This document shows positions 34,440 to 43,033 of a stretch of 64,000 nucleotides of DNA, piece by piece. Position 1 is the stretch's first letter. The number at the start of each line of letters is the position of its first letter. The notes beneath the pieces are model-generated. The model was given only the letters and a program-made list of their open reading frames with translations. It was not told the origin of the DNA and did no database searches. The translations under genes and the position numbers were made by a program. Source of the DNA: Mesorhizobium kowhaii (GTDB lineage: Bacteria; Pseudomonadota; Alphaproteobacteria; Rhizobiales; Rhizobiaceae); the NCBI RefSeq assembly GCF_003253745.1, contig NZ_MZXV01000085.1, forward strand, positions 124,001 through 188,000. The letters run 5' to 3'.

Positions 34440-35546
34440 ATGCCTGCCGAGATCCGCACGGCCCGCGCGTCTGACGTCGATGATCTCGCCGCCATTGAGA
34501 AAGCTGTTTTCCAAAGCGACCGCATTTCGCGCCGCTCCTTCCGTCTGTTCATCGAGCGCGAAACCGCCGAGACGCTGGTCGCCGAAATCGATGGCCGCGT
34601 GGCCGGCTACGCGATCGTGCTGTTTCGCAAGGGAAGCGGCGTGGCGCGTCTCTACTCGATCGCCACCGGTCCGTTCTTCGGTGGGCTGGGTGTTGGCCGC
34701 ATGCTGCTCGGATCTGCGGAAGAAGCCGCCTTCGAGCACGGCCGCATGATGCTGCGTCTCGAGGTGCGCGAGGACAACAGCCGAGCCATCCGCATCTATG
34801 AGCAGGCCGGCTATCGCAAGATCGGCCGCGAATCCGGCTACTATGAGGATGGCGAGGCAGCGCTTCGCTATGAAAAGACCTTGCGCGGCGACATTCCGAT
34901 CGCCACCAAGGTGCCGTTCTACCAGCAAACCTGCGAATTCACCTGCGGTCCATGCTGCCTGATGATGGCGATGGCCAATTTCGATCCCGGCTTCGTGCCG
35001 GATCCGGTCATGGAAATCCGACTGTGGCGCGAGGCGACGACTGTCTTCATGATGTCGGGACCCGGTGGCTGCGAACCATTCGGCCTCGCTGTCTCGGGGT
35101 ACGAAAGCGGGCTTGCGGCGGAGATCTATGTTTCCTTCTACGGCGCGCTGTTCCTGCAGTCGGTGCGCAGCGAGGACAAGCGCCGGGTGATGGAACTGGC
35201 CCAGGTCGACTTTCGCCGCCGCGCGGAACTTTACGGCATCCCGGTGAATTACCGTCCATTCGCCATCGACGACATTCGCGCCGCGATCGCGGAAGGAAAA
35301 CTGGTGCTGGTGCTGATCAGCGGTTTCCTTATGTTCGGCAAGAAAGTGCCGCACTGGGTGCTGGCCATCGGCGATGACGGCGACCATATCCTGATCCACG
35401 ATCCCTGGGTCGAGGACGAGAGACAGGAGACCATCCTTGATGCCGCCAACATTCCCGTGCCTTACGGCATCTTCATGAACATGGCGCAGTTCGGCCGCGA
35501 CGGACTGCGTGCCGCCATCACTCTGGGAAAGCGCGACAGACAATGA
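34440..35546 (+). CDS. GNAT acetyltransferase fused to C39-like cysteine peptidase
   Basis: A 368-residue two-domain protein. Residues 1-148 are a RimI-like GNAT domain: IRTARASDVDDLAAIE, acetyl-CoA loop GGLGVGRMLL (~81-90) and SRAIRIYEQAGYRKIG. Residues ~158-350 are a peptidase C39-like domain with a full putative triad: Cys169 in QQTCEFTCGPCCLM, His305 in KKVPHWVLAIGD and Asp321 in LIHDPWVED. No membrane segment or signal. The stop overlaps the start of the ATP-grasp gene (ATGA at 35543), so the two products are made together. The likely theme is peptide or protein N-terminal or C-terminal modification; the substrate is unknown. Confidence 0.9.
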   Translation: MPAEIRTARASDVDDLAAIEKAVFQSDRISRRSFRLFIERETAETLVAEIDGRVAGYAIVLFRKGSGVARLYSIATGPFFGGLGVGRMLLGSAEEAAFEHGRMMLRLEVREDNSRAIRIYEQAGYRKIGRESGYYEDGEAALRYEKTLRGDIPIATKVPFYQQTCEFTCGPCCLMMAMANFDPGFVPDPVMEIRLWREATTVFMMSGPGGCEPFGLAVSGYESGLAAEIYVSFYGALFLQSVRSEDKRRVMELAQVDFRRRAELYGIPVNYRPFAIDDIRAAIAEGKLVLVLISGFLMFGKKVPHWVLAIGDDGDHILIHDPWVEDERQETILDAANIPVPYGIFMNMAQFGRDGLRAAITLGKRDRQ

Positions 35547-37006
35547 CCTGGGTCATCCTTACCGGCCGGCAGAGCGATCTCGACCAGGTGGCGACACCGC
35601 ACAAGATCATCACCAACCGTGACTATCTTGCGCATCCGTCGCTGTTTCGCGGCCAGCGGCCGAAGGTCATCAACCTGTCGAACAACTACGCCTACCAGAG
35701 CCGCGGCTACTATGCCTCGCTGCTGGCGGGTTCGCGCGGCCACAAGGTCATTCCGACCGTCGAGACGATGATCGACCTGTCGGAACGCAAGCTCTACGAA
35801 CATGCTTTGCCCGAACTGGAGCTGGCACTCAACAAATGCCGCAAGGATCTCGGCGGCGCCTTTCCAACCAAGGTCTGCATCTTCTTCGGCATCGGCCCAT
35901 CGAAAATCTGGGACCGTTTCGCCAAGCTGTTGTTCGACTGGTTCCGTGCGCCGGCGCTCGAAGTCCACATCAAGGACAGCGCCGAATGGGCCTCGATCCG
36001 CAAGATCGGCTTCCACCCGCTGGCGCGGATGACCGAGGACGAAGAAAAAAGCTTCATCCAGTGCCTGGAGACCTACACCAACCGCGAGTGGCGCGACACC
36101 AAGGGCCGCACGCCGGCGCGCTACACCTTCGCTACGCTGGTCGATCCGCATGAGGAATTGCCGCCGTCTGAGATTTCGTCGCTGCGCTACTGGGCCAAGA
36201 TCGCCGAAAAGATGGGCGTCGAAATCGAGCCGATCACCAAGCGGGATCTCGCCAAGCTCGCCAATTACGACGCGCTGTTCATCCGCGAGACCACCACGAT
36301 CTCCAACCACACCTATCGTTTCGCCCGCCGTGCCCAGCAGGAAGGCATGCCGGTGATCGACGATCCGCTGTCGATGATCCGCTGCACCAACAAGGTCTAT
36401 CTCAACGAGCTGATGGCCTACAACAAGGTGCCGGTGCCGCCGACGGTGATGATCGCTGGCACTTCGGACCTCGAACTGGCGGCGCAGACACTGGGCTTTC
36501 CGCTGGTGCTGAAGATCCCGGATTCGTCATTCTCGCGCGGCGTCAAGAAATGCGCCAACTTCGAGGAGCTGAAGACGCTTGCCACGGAATGGCTGGAGGA
36601 TTCCGACCTTCTGATCGCACAGAAGTTCATTCCGACCGAATATGACTGGCGCGTCGGCGTGCTCGGCGGCCAGCCACTGTTTGCCGTCCACTATCTGATG
36701 GCCAAGAAGCACTGGCAGATCGTCAACCACAAGGCCAACGGCAAGCCCGACCAGGGCGGCATCAAGACCTTCACGCTGAAGGAAACGCCGGCGCATGTTG
36801 TCGAGACGGCGGTGAAGGCGGCGCGCTGCATCGGTGATGGGCTCTATGGCGTCGACCTCAAGGAGACCAAGGATGGCGTCTTCGTCATCGAGGTCAACGA
36901 CAATCCGAACCTCGACCATGGCTGGGAGGATTCCGGCGAAAAGGACGAGGTCTGGGTGCGGCTGACGCAGTGGTTCCTGGAGCGGCTGGACCGCCCAGGC
37001 CGGTAA
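35543..37006 (+). CDS. RimK-like ATP-grasp ligase with RLAN domain
   Basis: A 487-residue ligase. The N-terminal ~150 residues (VINLSNNYAYQSRGYYASLL) match the RLAN domain found before some RimK-type enzymes. The ATP-grasp part starts near residue 250: NHTYRFARRAQQEGMPVIDD, LVLKIPDSSFSRGVKK (ATP Lys), LIAQKFIPTEYDWRVGVLG, and the metal-binding VIEVNDNPNLDHGWED. RimK relatives add glutamate or other amino acids to peptide C termini. Coupled to the GNAT-C39 gene upstream and followed 16 bp later by a DUF3303-like gene. Confidence 0.9.
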   Translation: MTWVILTGRQSDLDQVATPHKIITNRDYLAHPSLFRGQRPKVINLSNNYAYQSRGYYASLLAGSRGHKVIPTVETMIDLSERKLYEHALPELELALNKCRKDLGGAFPTKVCIFFGIGPSKIWDRFAKLLFDWFRAPALEVHIKDSAEWASIRKIGFHPLARMTEDEEKSFIQCLETYTNREWRDTKGRTPARYTFATLVDPHEELPPSEISSLRYWAKIAEKMGVEIEPITKRDLAKLANYDALFIRETTTISNHTYRFARRAQQEGMPVIDDPLSMIRCTNKVYLNELMAYNKVPVPPTVMIAGTSDLELAAQTLGFPLVLKIPDSSFSRGVKKCANFEELKTLATEWLEDSDLLIAQKFIPTEYDWRVGVLGGQPLFAVHYLMAKKHWQIVNHKANGKPDQGGIKTFTLKETPAHVVETAVKAARCIGDGLYGVDLKETKDGVFVIEVNDNPNLDHGWEDSGEKDEVWVRLTQWFLERLDRPGR

Positions 37007-37022
37007 TCACCGAGGGGAAAAG

Positions 37023-37295
37023 ATGCTGTTCATCGTGATCGAGGACTTTCGCGGTTGCGATCGCAAGGAGATCTACCGCCGCTTCCGCGACCGTGGTCGC
37101 CTGAAGCCGGAGGAGCTTCTCGTGCACCATAGCTGGATCGCGGCGGATATGAGCCGTTGCTTCCTGCTGGTGGAGGCTGATGACGTCACGTTGCTGCAGC
37201 GCTGGGTCATCGAATGGGCGGATCTGGTGGAGTTCGAGATCGTTCCCGTGGCGACGAACAAGGACATGGTAGAGGCATTGAGCGGGCACCTCTGA
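37023..37295 (+). CDS. Small DUF3303-like protein
   Basis: A 90-residue protein with MLFIVIEDFRGCDRKEIYRR at the start, a central LVHHSWIAADMSRCFLLVEA and ending EIVPVATNKDMVEALSGHL. The pattern (short ferredoxin-like fold, beta strand then amphipathic helix) resembles DUF3303 proteins, but I am not certain. Cys12 and Cys46 are present. AGGGGAAA is the ribosome site at 37011. As third gene of the GNAT-C39/ATP-grasp unit it could be an accessory or simply a co-transcribed passenger. Confidence 0.72.
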   Translation: MLFIVIEDFRGCDRKEIYRRFRDRGRLKPEELLVHHSWIAADMSRCFLLVEADDVTLLQRWVIEWADLVEFEIVPVATNKDMVEALSGHL

Positions 37296-37312
37296 GCGGC
37301 CATCACTGGCCG

Positions 37313-38242
37313 TCAACGGCTCTCTAGCGCCGGCGATTTGACGGCGCGCACGCATTCCTCGATCAGCCACTGGCGAAACGCCGCCACCACATCGCGTCTT
37401 GCGCTGCGCTCCGGGGTTGTCAGACAATAGGGCTGGCGCAGCTCCAGCGCCTGGGCGAGGGGCCTGACCAGCCGGCCGTCTTCCAGCGCCTCGGCGCAAT
37501 AGACCCCTTGCGCCAGCGCGACGCCAAGGCCGGAAATGGCAAGATCAAGTGCGGCCCGCGACGAATTCGCCGAAAGGCCGCGTTGCGCTGCCCGGCCAGG
37601 CTCGATGCCCATCGCTTCGAACCAGTTGCGCCAGGTCGGGAACGACGCGCCCGTCGGTCCCCAGTCGGTGTGGATCAGCGGCAGGCCGGTGAGGGCGGTG
37701 GCGTCCAGAGGTTTATTCGTCGCGACGAGATCAGGTGCGCAAACGGGGTAGACGGCATCCCCGACGATGTCTTCCGTTGCCTGGTCGCGGTAGTGCGAAC
37801 GGCCATAGGAAAGGCGGATGTCGATCAGATCGCGGTCGAACGATACCGGATCGTCTTCGCCTCTGAGCGATATGTCGACAGCGCCGTGGGCCGCGACAAA
37901 GCCTGCCAGGCGCGACGACAGCCAGCCCATCGCCATGGATGGCGGTACCGACACGACGAGCCGGGAGCGGAACTCGGCGCCGCTCAGTTCTCGTGACACG
38001 CTGCCGATCTCACCGAATGCCGTTGTCAGCCGAGGCAGTATTTCCCTGCCGGCGTCGGTGAGGACGACGCGGCGGTTGACCCGGTTGAACAGCTTGCGGC
38101 CCATCTGGTCTTCGATGGTCCGGATCAGCTGGCTGACTGCGGCGGCGGAGATAGAAAGCTCTTCGGCTGCCGCGGCAAAGCCGCCGGAACGCGCCGCCGC
38201 TTCGAAAGCCTGGAGTCCGCGCAAGGATGGAAAAGCGATCAT
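37313..38242 (-). CDS. LysR-family regulator (GcvA-like)
   Basis: A 309-residue LysR regulator. The HTH is at ~6-65: LRGLQAFEAAARSGGFAAAA and ISAAAVSQLIRTIEDQMGRK, with LFNRVNRRVVLTDAGREILP, the wording of the GcvA/AmpR subgroup. The effector domain has GLPLIHTDW and LGVALAQGVYCAEAL. It is divergent from a fatty-acid desaturase gene and the 75-bp gap holds a perfect 21-bp palindrome, strongly suggesting control of that gene and itself. Confidence 0.92.
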   Translation of the reverse strand: MIAFPSLRGLQAFEAAARSGGFAAAAEELSISAAAVSQLIRTIEDQMGRKLFNRVNRRVVLTDAGREILPRLTTAFGEIGSVSRELSGAEFRSRLVVSVPPSMAMGWLSSRLAGFVAAHGAVDISLRGEDDPVSFDRDLIDIRLSYGRSHYRDQATEDIVGDAVYPVCAPDLVATNKPLDATALTGLPLIHTDWGPTGASFPTWRNWFEAMGIEPGRAAQRGLSANSSRAALDLAISGLGVALAQGVYCAEALEDGRLVRPLAQALELRQPYCLTTPERSARRDVVAAFRQWLIEECVRAVKSPALESR

Positions 38243-38251
38243 GATGCCCGA

Positions 38252-38272
38252 TAGATAAGGTGACCTTATCTA
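38252..38272. promoter_or_regulatory. Perfect 21-bp palindrome between lysR and desaturase
   Basis: AGATAAGGTGACCTTATCT at 38253-38271 plus a flanking T and A gives 21 bp of perfect symmetry around the G at 38262. It lies 10 bp upstream of the LysR start and 46 bp upstream of the desaturase ATG. A regulator binding site is the simplest reading. Confidence 0.7.
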
Positions 38273-38317
38273 AATCGCAGAATTCCTCGTTTTTAGAAAG
38301 CTTTCTTGTTGAATACG

Positions 38318-39241
38318 ATGGGCGTCGACATTTTCAAGCGGGATGACGCAGTGGACCATCGCGACGTAATTGCCTCGTTGACGCAGGAAGAGCGCAATCG
38401 CCTGACCGCCAAGTCGGATGTCTCAGGTCTCGTTCAGCTTGCCGCTCATTGGGGCGCGATCGTGGTCATCGGATCGCTGATCGCCGCCAAGGTGCCGTTC
38501 TGGCAGCTGCTGATGCTGCCGCAAGGCATCCTGATCGTCTTCCTGTTCACGCTGTTGCACGAGACGGTGCATCGCACCGCCTTCGAACGGCAGTGGCTGA
38601 ACGATGCCGTGGCGCGGGTATGCAGCCTGGCGATCGCGCTGCCGGCGGACTGGTTCCGCTATTTCCATTTCGCCCACCACCGATACACCCAGGACCCAGA
38701 CAATGATCCGGAACTGGCTTTCCCCAAACCGGAGACATGGAGGCAATACCTCGTCCATGTCTCCGGCATCCCGACGTGGTGGGGGCATCTCAAGACGCTT
38801 TATGGCAATGCGATGGACCGAGGCCGGGGAAGCTATGTTCCGCCAAAGGGGCACTACAAGGTGCGCGTCGAGGCGCGCGCCATGATTGCCTTCTATGCAG
38901 TGGTCATTCTGCTGGCCCTCTATTTCCGGCTCACGGTGCTGCTCTATGTGTGGATCGCGCCGGCCTTGCTCGGGCAGCCGTTTCTGCGCCTCTATCTCCT
39001 GGCCGAGCACGGTCGCTGTCCGTTCGTCGCCAACATGCTGGAGAACACCAGGACCACGCTGACCAACTGGCTTGTCCGCAAGCTGGCGTGGAACATGCCG
39101 TTCCATGCCGAGCATCATGCCTATCCCGGCGTGCCGTTTCATCAACTGCCGGAGTTTCATGCGCTGATCGAGCGCCATCTGAAGGTCGTCGAACCGGGCT
39201 ATGTCAGCTTCCACGAAAAATACATCGAGACATTGCGCTGA
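38318..39241 (+). CDS. Membrane fatty-acid desaturase family protein
   Basis: A 307-residue di-iron membrane enzyme. The three His boxes are intact: HETVHR, HFAHHRYTQ and HAEHHAYP, with membrane stretches before and between (IVVIGSLIAAKVPFWQLLML, FYAVVILLALYFRLTVLLYV). It could desaturate or hydroxylate a lipid acyl chain or other hydrophobic substrate. ATG at 38318 is preferred; a TTG at 38306 is in frame. Divergent LysR and the shared palindrome imply regulated expression. Confidence 0.9.
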   Translation: MGVDIFKRDDAVDHRDVIASLTQEERNRLTAKSDVSGLVQLAAHWGAIVVIGSLIAAKVPFWQLLMLPQGILIVFLFTLLHETVHRTAFERQWLNDAVARVCSLAIALPADWFRYFHFAHHRYTQDPDNDPELAFPKPETWRQYLVHVSGIPTWWGHLKTLYGNAMDRGRGSYVPPKGHYKVRVEARAMIAFYAVVILLALYFRLTVLLYVWIAPALLGQPFLRLYLLAEHGRCPFVANMLENTRTTLTNWLVRKLAWNMPFHAEHHAYPGVPFHQLPEFHALIERHLKVVEPGYVSFHEKYIETLR

Positions 39242-39254
39242 CGGTGGGCCGACC

Positions 39255-41393
39255 TCAGCCGGTCTGGCTGTGCAACGCGCGCGATTTCAGCAGGCGCTGA
39301 ATATCCGCTGCCTTTGATGGAACCCCGATCAGATAGCCCTGCGCCTCGACGCAACCGTTGCCGCGCAGAATGTCGAGCTGCATCTCGGTCTCGACACCCT
39401 CGGCGGTGACCGTGATGCCGAGTTCGGCCCCCAGCCCGATGATGGTGCGAACGATCGCCGCCGTGTCGCGATTGCCGATGTCGCGGATGAACGAACGGTC
39501 GATCTTGATCTTGTCGACGGGAAAACGCCTGAGATAGCCGAGCGAGGAATAGCCGGTGCCGAAATCGTCGAGCGCAATGCGGATGCCCAGCCCGCGCAAT
39601 TGACGCAGCGTCCTCAGCACGGTCTCGCTTTCGTCCATCAGCACGGTTTCGGTGATTTCCAGTTCCAGTCGGCTGGCCGGCACGCCGGAAAAGGCCAGCG
39701 CCGAGATGACGCTGCGGGCAAAGCCGCCGCTTTTGAGCTGCACGGCCGAGACATTGACCGCGATGCGCAGGGCGGGAGGCCAGTTCGCCGCCGTCGCGCA
39801 GGCTTTCCTCAGCGCCCACTCGCCAAGCGGCACGATCAGTCCGGTTTCTTCGGCGACCGCAATGAAGTTGTCCGGCGCCACCGTGCCGCGCGTCGGCGAA
39901 TGCCAGCGCATCAAGGCTTCCGCGCCGACAATCTCGCCGGATTCTATGTTCATGATCGGCTGGAAATCGAGGTCGAATTCCTGGTGCGGCAGAGCTGCCT
40001 CGAGGTCGGTCTCAAGTGCGCGCCGCGCCTGCACCATGGCGTCCATTCCGGGCTCGAAGAAGCGGTACAGGTTGCGCCCTTCGCTCTTCGCCCGGTAGAG
40101 CGCCGTATCGGCATTTTTCAGCAGCGTGTCGGCATCCCGGCCGTCATCGGGGAAAACGGCGATGCCAAGGCTGATGCCGACATGAATGTCCCGGTTTTTG
40201 TCGCGAAACGGTTTTGCGATCACCGCGACGATGTGCTTCGCCAGTTTTTCCGCTTCGGCCAGGCTTTTGAAAGGGAACTGGATGATGACGAATTCGTCAC
40301 CACCAAAACGGGCGACGATGTCTGTCTCATTGCGCAGGCAACGCTGCAGCCTCTCGGCCACGCTCTTCAACAGCCAGTCGCCGGCCGGATGTCCCCACGT
40401 GTCGTTGACCGCCTTGAAGCGATCGAGATCGAGCGAGAAGATTGCCAGCGGTGCAGCCGCATCCTCAAGCGCTTGGTCGAGCCGTTCGCGAAGCATCGAG
40501 CGGTTGGGCAGTCCGGTCAGCGTGTCGTGATGCGCAAGATGGGTCATGCGCTCTTCGACCAGCCTGCTTTCGGTGACGTCGTCGAACGTGGCGACCCAGC
40601 CGCCGCCACTCATCGGCCGACGCGCGATCATCAGCGTTCGTCCGTCGGCAAGCTGACGGGGGGTCGATCGCGTTTGGCCGACCTGCAGGCGGGCTTCAGT
40701 TCTGAGGACCTCGCCATCGATATCGATGGGAGGATAGACACCCAGGCGTACCAGCCGCTCAAGCAGCTCGCGCAGACCCATGCCCAGTGGAAGGTCTGTT
40801 TCGCTGACACCGTAGAGTTCCAGAATGCGCTGGTTGCGCACGATCAGCCTGCCGTCGGCGTCATACATCAGCAGGCCTTGCGACATGTTGGCGAGCGCTG
40901 CGTCGAACCGGCGATGCTGCTCCTTGAGGTCCCGCTCTGCGCGTCGCTGTTCGGTGATGTCCTCGTAGATGGAGACCCAGCCGCCCGGAGCCAGCGGGCG
41001 ATGCGAAATGTTGATGATGCGGCCGTCCGACAGCGTCTCCTCGTAGGTCGAGGCTTTCGCCTGGTCGATATAGGGCTTGCGGATGGCGTAGAGTTCGTCG
41101 GCGCTTTGCGAGGCGATACCGATATCGACGCTATGGCGCAGGATGTCGAGGAACCGGATGCCGGGCCGTATCACCCTGGCGTCGAGGCAGAAGATGTTGA
41201 TGTAGTTGATGTTGCAGATAATCATGCGCTCGTCGGCGTCGAACATGCACAGCCCATGCGACATGTTCTCGACGGCGGCCGAAAAGCGTTCGTTCTGTTC
41301 GCGCAGTTCGTATTCAATGGAGCGCGGCCGATCCATGCCTTCGGCCCCCGGTTCCGGGACGGCCGAACCATCCTTGGCATCAGCGACGGGCAT
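39255..41393 (-). CDS. PAS-PAS-GGDEF-EAL cyclic-di-GMP signalling protein
   Basis: A 712-residue cytoplasmic sensor; no membrane segments. Two PAS-like repeats (~35-150, ~160-280) share the phrasing AVENMSHGLCMFDADERMII and ALANMSQGLLMYDADGRLIV. The GGDEF domain (~290-440) has an intact RFGGDEFVII site, and the EAL domain (~455-700) keeps GAEALMRW, ELEITETVLM and LDDFGTGYSSLGYLRRFPVD. Both cyclase and phosphodiesterase motifs look functional, so the net activity cannot be predicted. It is convergent with the desaturase gene and a single-gene unit. Confidence 0.93.
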   Translation of the reverse strand: MPVADAKDGSAVPEPGAEGMDRPRSIEYELREQNERFSAAVENMSHGLCMFDADERMIICNINYINIFCLDARVIRPGIRFLDILRHSVDIGIASQSADELYAIRKPYIDQAKASTYEETLSDGRIINISHRPLAPGGWVSIYEDITEQRRAERDLKEQHRRFDAALANMSQGLLMYDADGRLIVRNQRILELYGVSETDLPLGMGLRELLERLVRLGVYPPIDIDGEVLRTEARLQVGQTRSTPRQLADGRTLMIARRPMSGGGWVATFDDVTESRLVEERMTHLAHHDTLTGLPNRSMLRERLDQALEDAAAPLAIFSLDLDRFKAVNDTWGHPAGDWLLKSVAERLQRCLRNETDIVARFGGDEFVIIQFPFKSLAEAEKLAKHIVAVIAKPFRDKNRDIHVGISLGIAVFPDDGRDADTLLKNADTALYRAKSEGRNLYRFFEPGMDAMVQARRALETDLEAALPHQEFDLDFQPIMNIESGEIVGAEALMRWHSPTRGTVAPDNFIAVAEETGLIVPLGEWALRKACATAANWPPALRIAVNVSAVQLKSGGFARSVISALAFSGVPASRLELEITETVLMDESETVLRTLRQLRGLGIRIALDDFGTGYSSLGYLRRFPVDKIKIDRSFIRDIGNRDTAAIVRTIIGLGAELGITVTAEGVETEMQLDILRGNGCVEAQGYLIGVPSKAADIQRLLKSRALHSQTG

Positions 41394-41458
41394 AAGGCGC
41401 GCCTGCGGCTCGTGATCGAACGGGCTAGTGTGGTCGCCGCCGGTTAATTTAGCGTTTT

Positions 41459-42094
41459 TCAGCCGATCGCTTGTGCCGGGACCTGGCGGCGCGACTTCTC
41501 GATCGCCGAAAAACGCTTCAGGAACGCATTCTGCGCCCAGGTAACAGAGCGTGGCGTGAAATCGAAGCGATCGGCATTGAAGCCGCGCGGACGGCCGAAG
41601 AACTCGGTCGCCTCGGCGGTCGAAAAGCCGGCAAGCAGCGTTGCTTCGAAATAGGCGGCGATCTGGTCGGCGCGCTTGATCTCCTTGCGCAGCGCCGCGG
41701 CCGGTTCCGGCGGCAGCGAGAAGCGCAGATGGATGGCGCGCTGCAATCGCAATTCACAGTCCTTGTAGCTGCCGCCCATCACCGATTTGAACGGCGAGAT
41801 CATGTCGCCGATGACATATTCGGGGGCGTCGTGCAGCAGCGCCGCCAGCCGCGCGTCGGCCGAAGCCTCCGGCACCAGGTCGCAGAATAGCGCCTCGACC
41901 AGCAGCGAGTGCTGGGCGACCGAAAAGGCGTGCTCGCCGCTGGTCTGGCCGTTCCAGCGGGCAACGCGGGCGAGCCCATGCGCAATATCCGAAATCTCGA
42001 TGTCGAGCGGCGAGGGGTCGAGCAGGTCGAGGCGGCGGCCGGACAGCATGCGCTGCCAGGCGCGTGCCGGCGCGCCGACGCGGTCGGCCGCCAT
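41459..42094 (-). CDS. HD-domain phosphohydrolase (YfbR-like)
   Basis: A 211-residue HD-superfamily hydrolase. GEHAFSVAQHSLLVEAL, LLHDAPEYVIGDMISPFK and KRADQIAAYFEATLL supply the metal-binding His, His-Asp and Asp. YfbR relatives are 5'-deoxynucleotidases, and this is the probable but untested activity. Its ATG overlaps the stop region of ygfZ (42094), so it is the downstream gene of a two-gene minus-strand unit. Confidence 0.87.
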   Translation of the reverse strand: MAADRVGAPARAWQRMLSGRRLDLLDPSPLDIEISDIAHGLARVARWNGQTSGEHAFSVAQHSLLVEALFCDLVPEASADARLAALLHDAPEYVIGDMISPFKSVMGGSYKDCELRLQRAIHLRFSLPPEPAAALRKEIKRADQIAAYFEATLLAGFSTAEATEFFGRPRGFNADRFDFTPRSVTWAQNAFLKRFSAIEKSRRQVPAQAIG

Positions 42095-42954
42095 CAGGCC
42101 TCCTCCGCGCTGACGGCTTCCTGCGGGAAGCTGAACTTCGCCCAGCCGGGAATGGCCACGGTAACCGGCATGTCGCCCGCCATGATCGGCTGGCCGGCGT
42201 CGAGCGCCGCCTTGACCCTGTCGATGCGGGCAATGGCGAGCCCGGTCGTGCCGGCGGTCGAGCCAAGCGTGCCGACCGGCCGCCCCTCGACGGTGAGTTC
42301 GGTGCCAGCGGCGGGCAGGGGAAGTCCAGCCTGAACGATCAGCACGCGCCGCCGGGCCGTGCCGCGGTGCTGCATGCGCGAGACAACCTCCTGGCCGACA
42401 TAGCAGCCCTTCCTGAAGCCGACGCCGCCGGTCTCGTCGAGCAGCACGTCATGCGGGAAGGCGTCTCCAAGTTGGTAGTCGCTGCTGCTTTCGGCAATGC
42501 CGCTGGCGATGCGGAAGGCTTGCCATGCGGCAAGGTCGCTCCGCTCATCTGTTTCGCCATAGGAGCGCGTGACGGCGCCGTTCGGAAAGCGCGTGTCGGC
42601 GGCCGCCGTTGAATCAGATTGTGAGGCCGTTGACTCACTTCCCCATGCGACTTTGACAAGCGCCTGATCGGCCTTGGCAATCTCGACCTTGGCGCGCAGC
42701 TTGTAGAGCATCAGCCGGCGCACGAAATCATCTGATATGTCGGCACGGCACTCGAGCCGGAATGCATTCTCGCCGGCGCGCGAGATCAGGAAATCGAACA
42801 GGATCTTGCCTTGCGGCGTCAGCAGCGCGCCCGGTTTTGCCTGGCCGGGTGTCAAGACGTCCAGATCGGTGGTCAGGATGTTCTGCAAGAAATGCTCGGC
42901 ATCGGGGCCTGAGACGGAGATGAGTGCGCGGTCTTTGAGCTGGGCAAAGGGCAT
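42094..42954 (-). CDS. ygfZ: Folate-binding Fe-S assembly protein YgfZ
   Basis: A 286-residue member of the GcvT-like YgfZ/IBA57 family, which supports maturation of certain iron-sulfur enzymes. The signature KGCYVGQEVVSRMQHRG is intact, including the functional Cys. ATG at 42954 begins MPFAQLKDRALISVSGPDAE, the typical start. A low-complexity insertion (SESTASQSDSTAAADTR) interrupts the middle. Divergent from pyrC and coupled to the HD hydrolase gene. Confidence 0.92.
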   Translation of the reverse strand: MPFAQLKDRALISVSGPDAEHFLQNILTTDLDVLTPGQAKPGALLTPQGKILFDFLISRAGENAFRLECRADISDDFVRRLMLYKLRAKVEIAKADQALVKVAWGSESTASQSDSTAAADTRFPNGAVTRSYGETDERSDLAAWQAFRIASGIAESSSDYQLGDAFPHDVLLDETGGVGFRKGCYVGQEVVSRMQHRGTARRRVLIVQAGLPLPAAGTELTVEGRPVGTLGSTAGTTGLAIARIDRVKAALDAGQPIMAGDMPVTVAIPGWAKFSFPQEAVSAEEA

Positions 42955-43033
42955 TGGCGAAAGCAGCCTGATCTTGCAAAACGGTCGGCCTTTACGTAAG
43001 CCGCTGGCACTCCCCCCGCAAGAGAGCATGGCC

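Noticed and set aside
39600..41447. A ~615-codon plus-strand frame opposite the GGDEF-EAL gene
   Set aside because: Antisense artefact of G/C-rich third positions.
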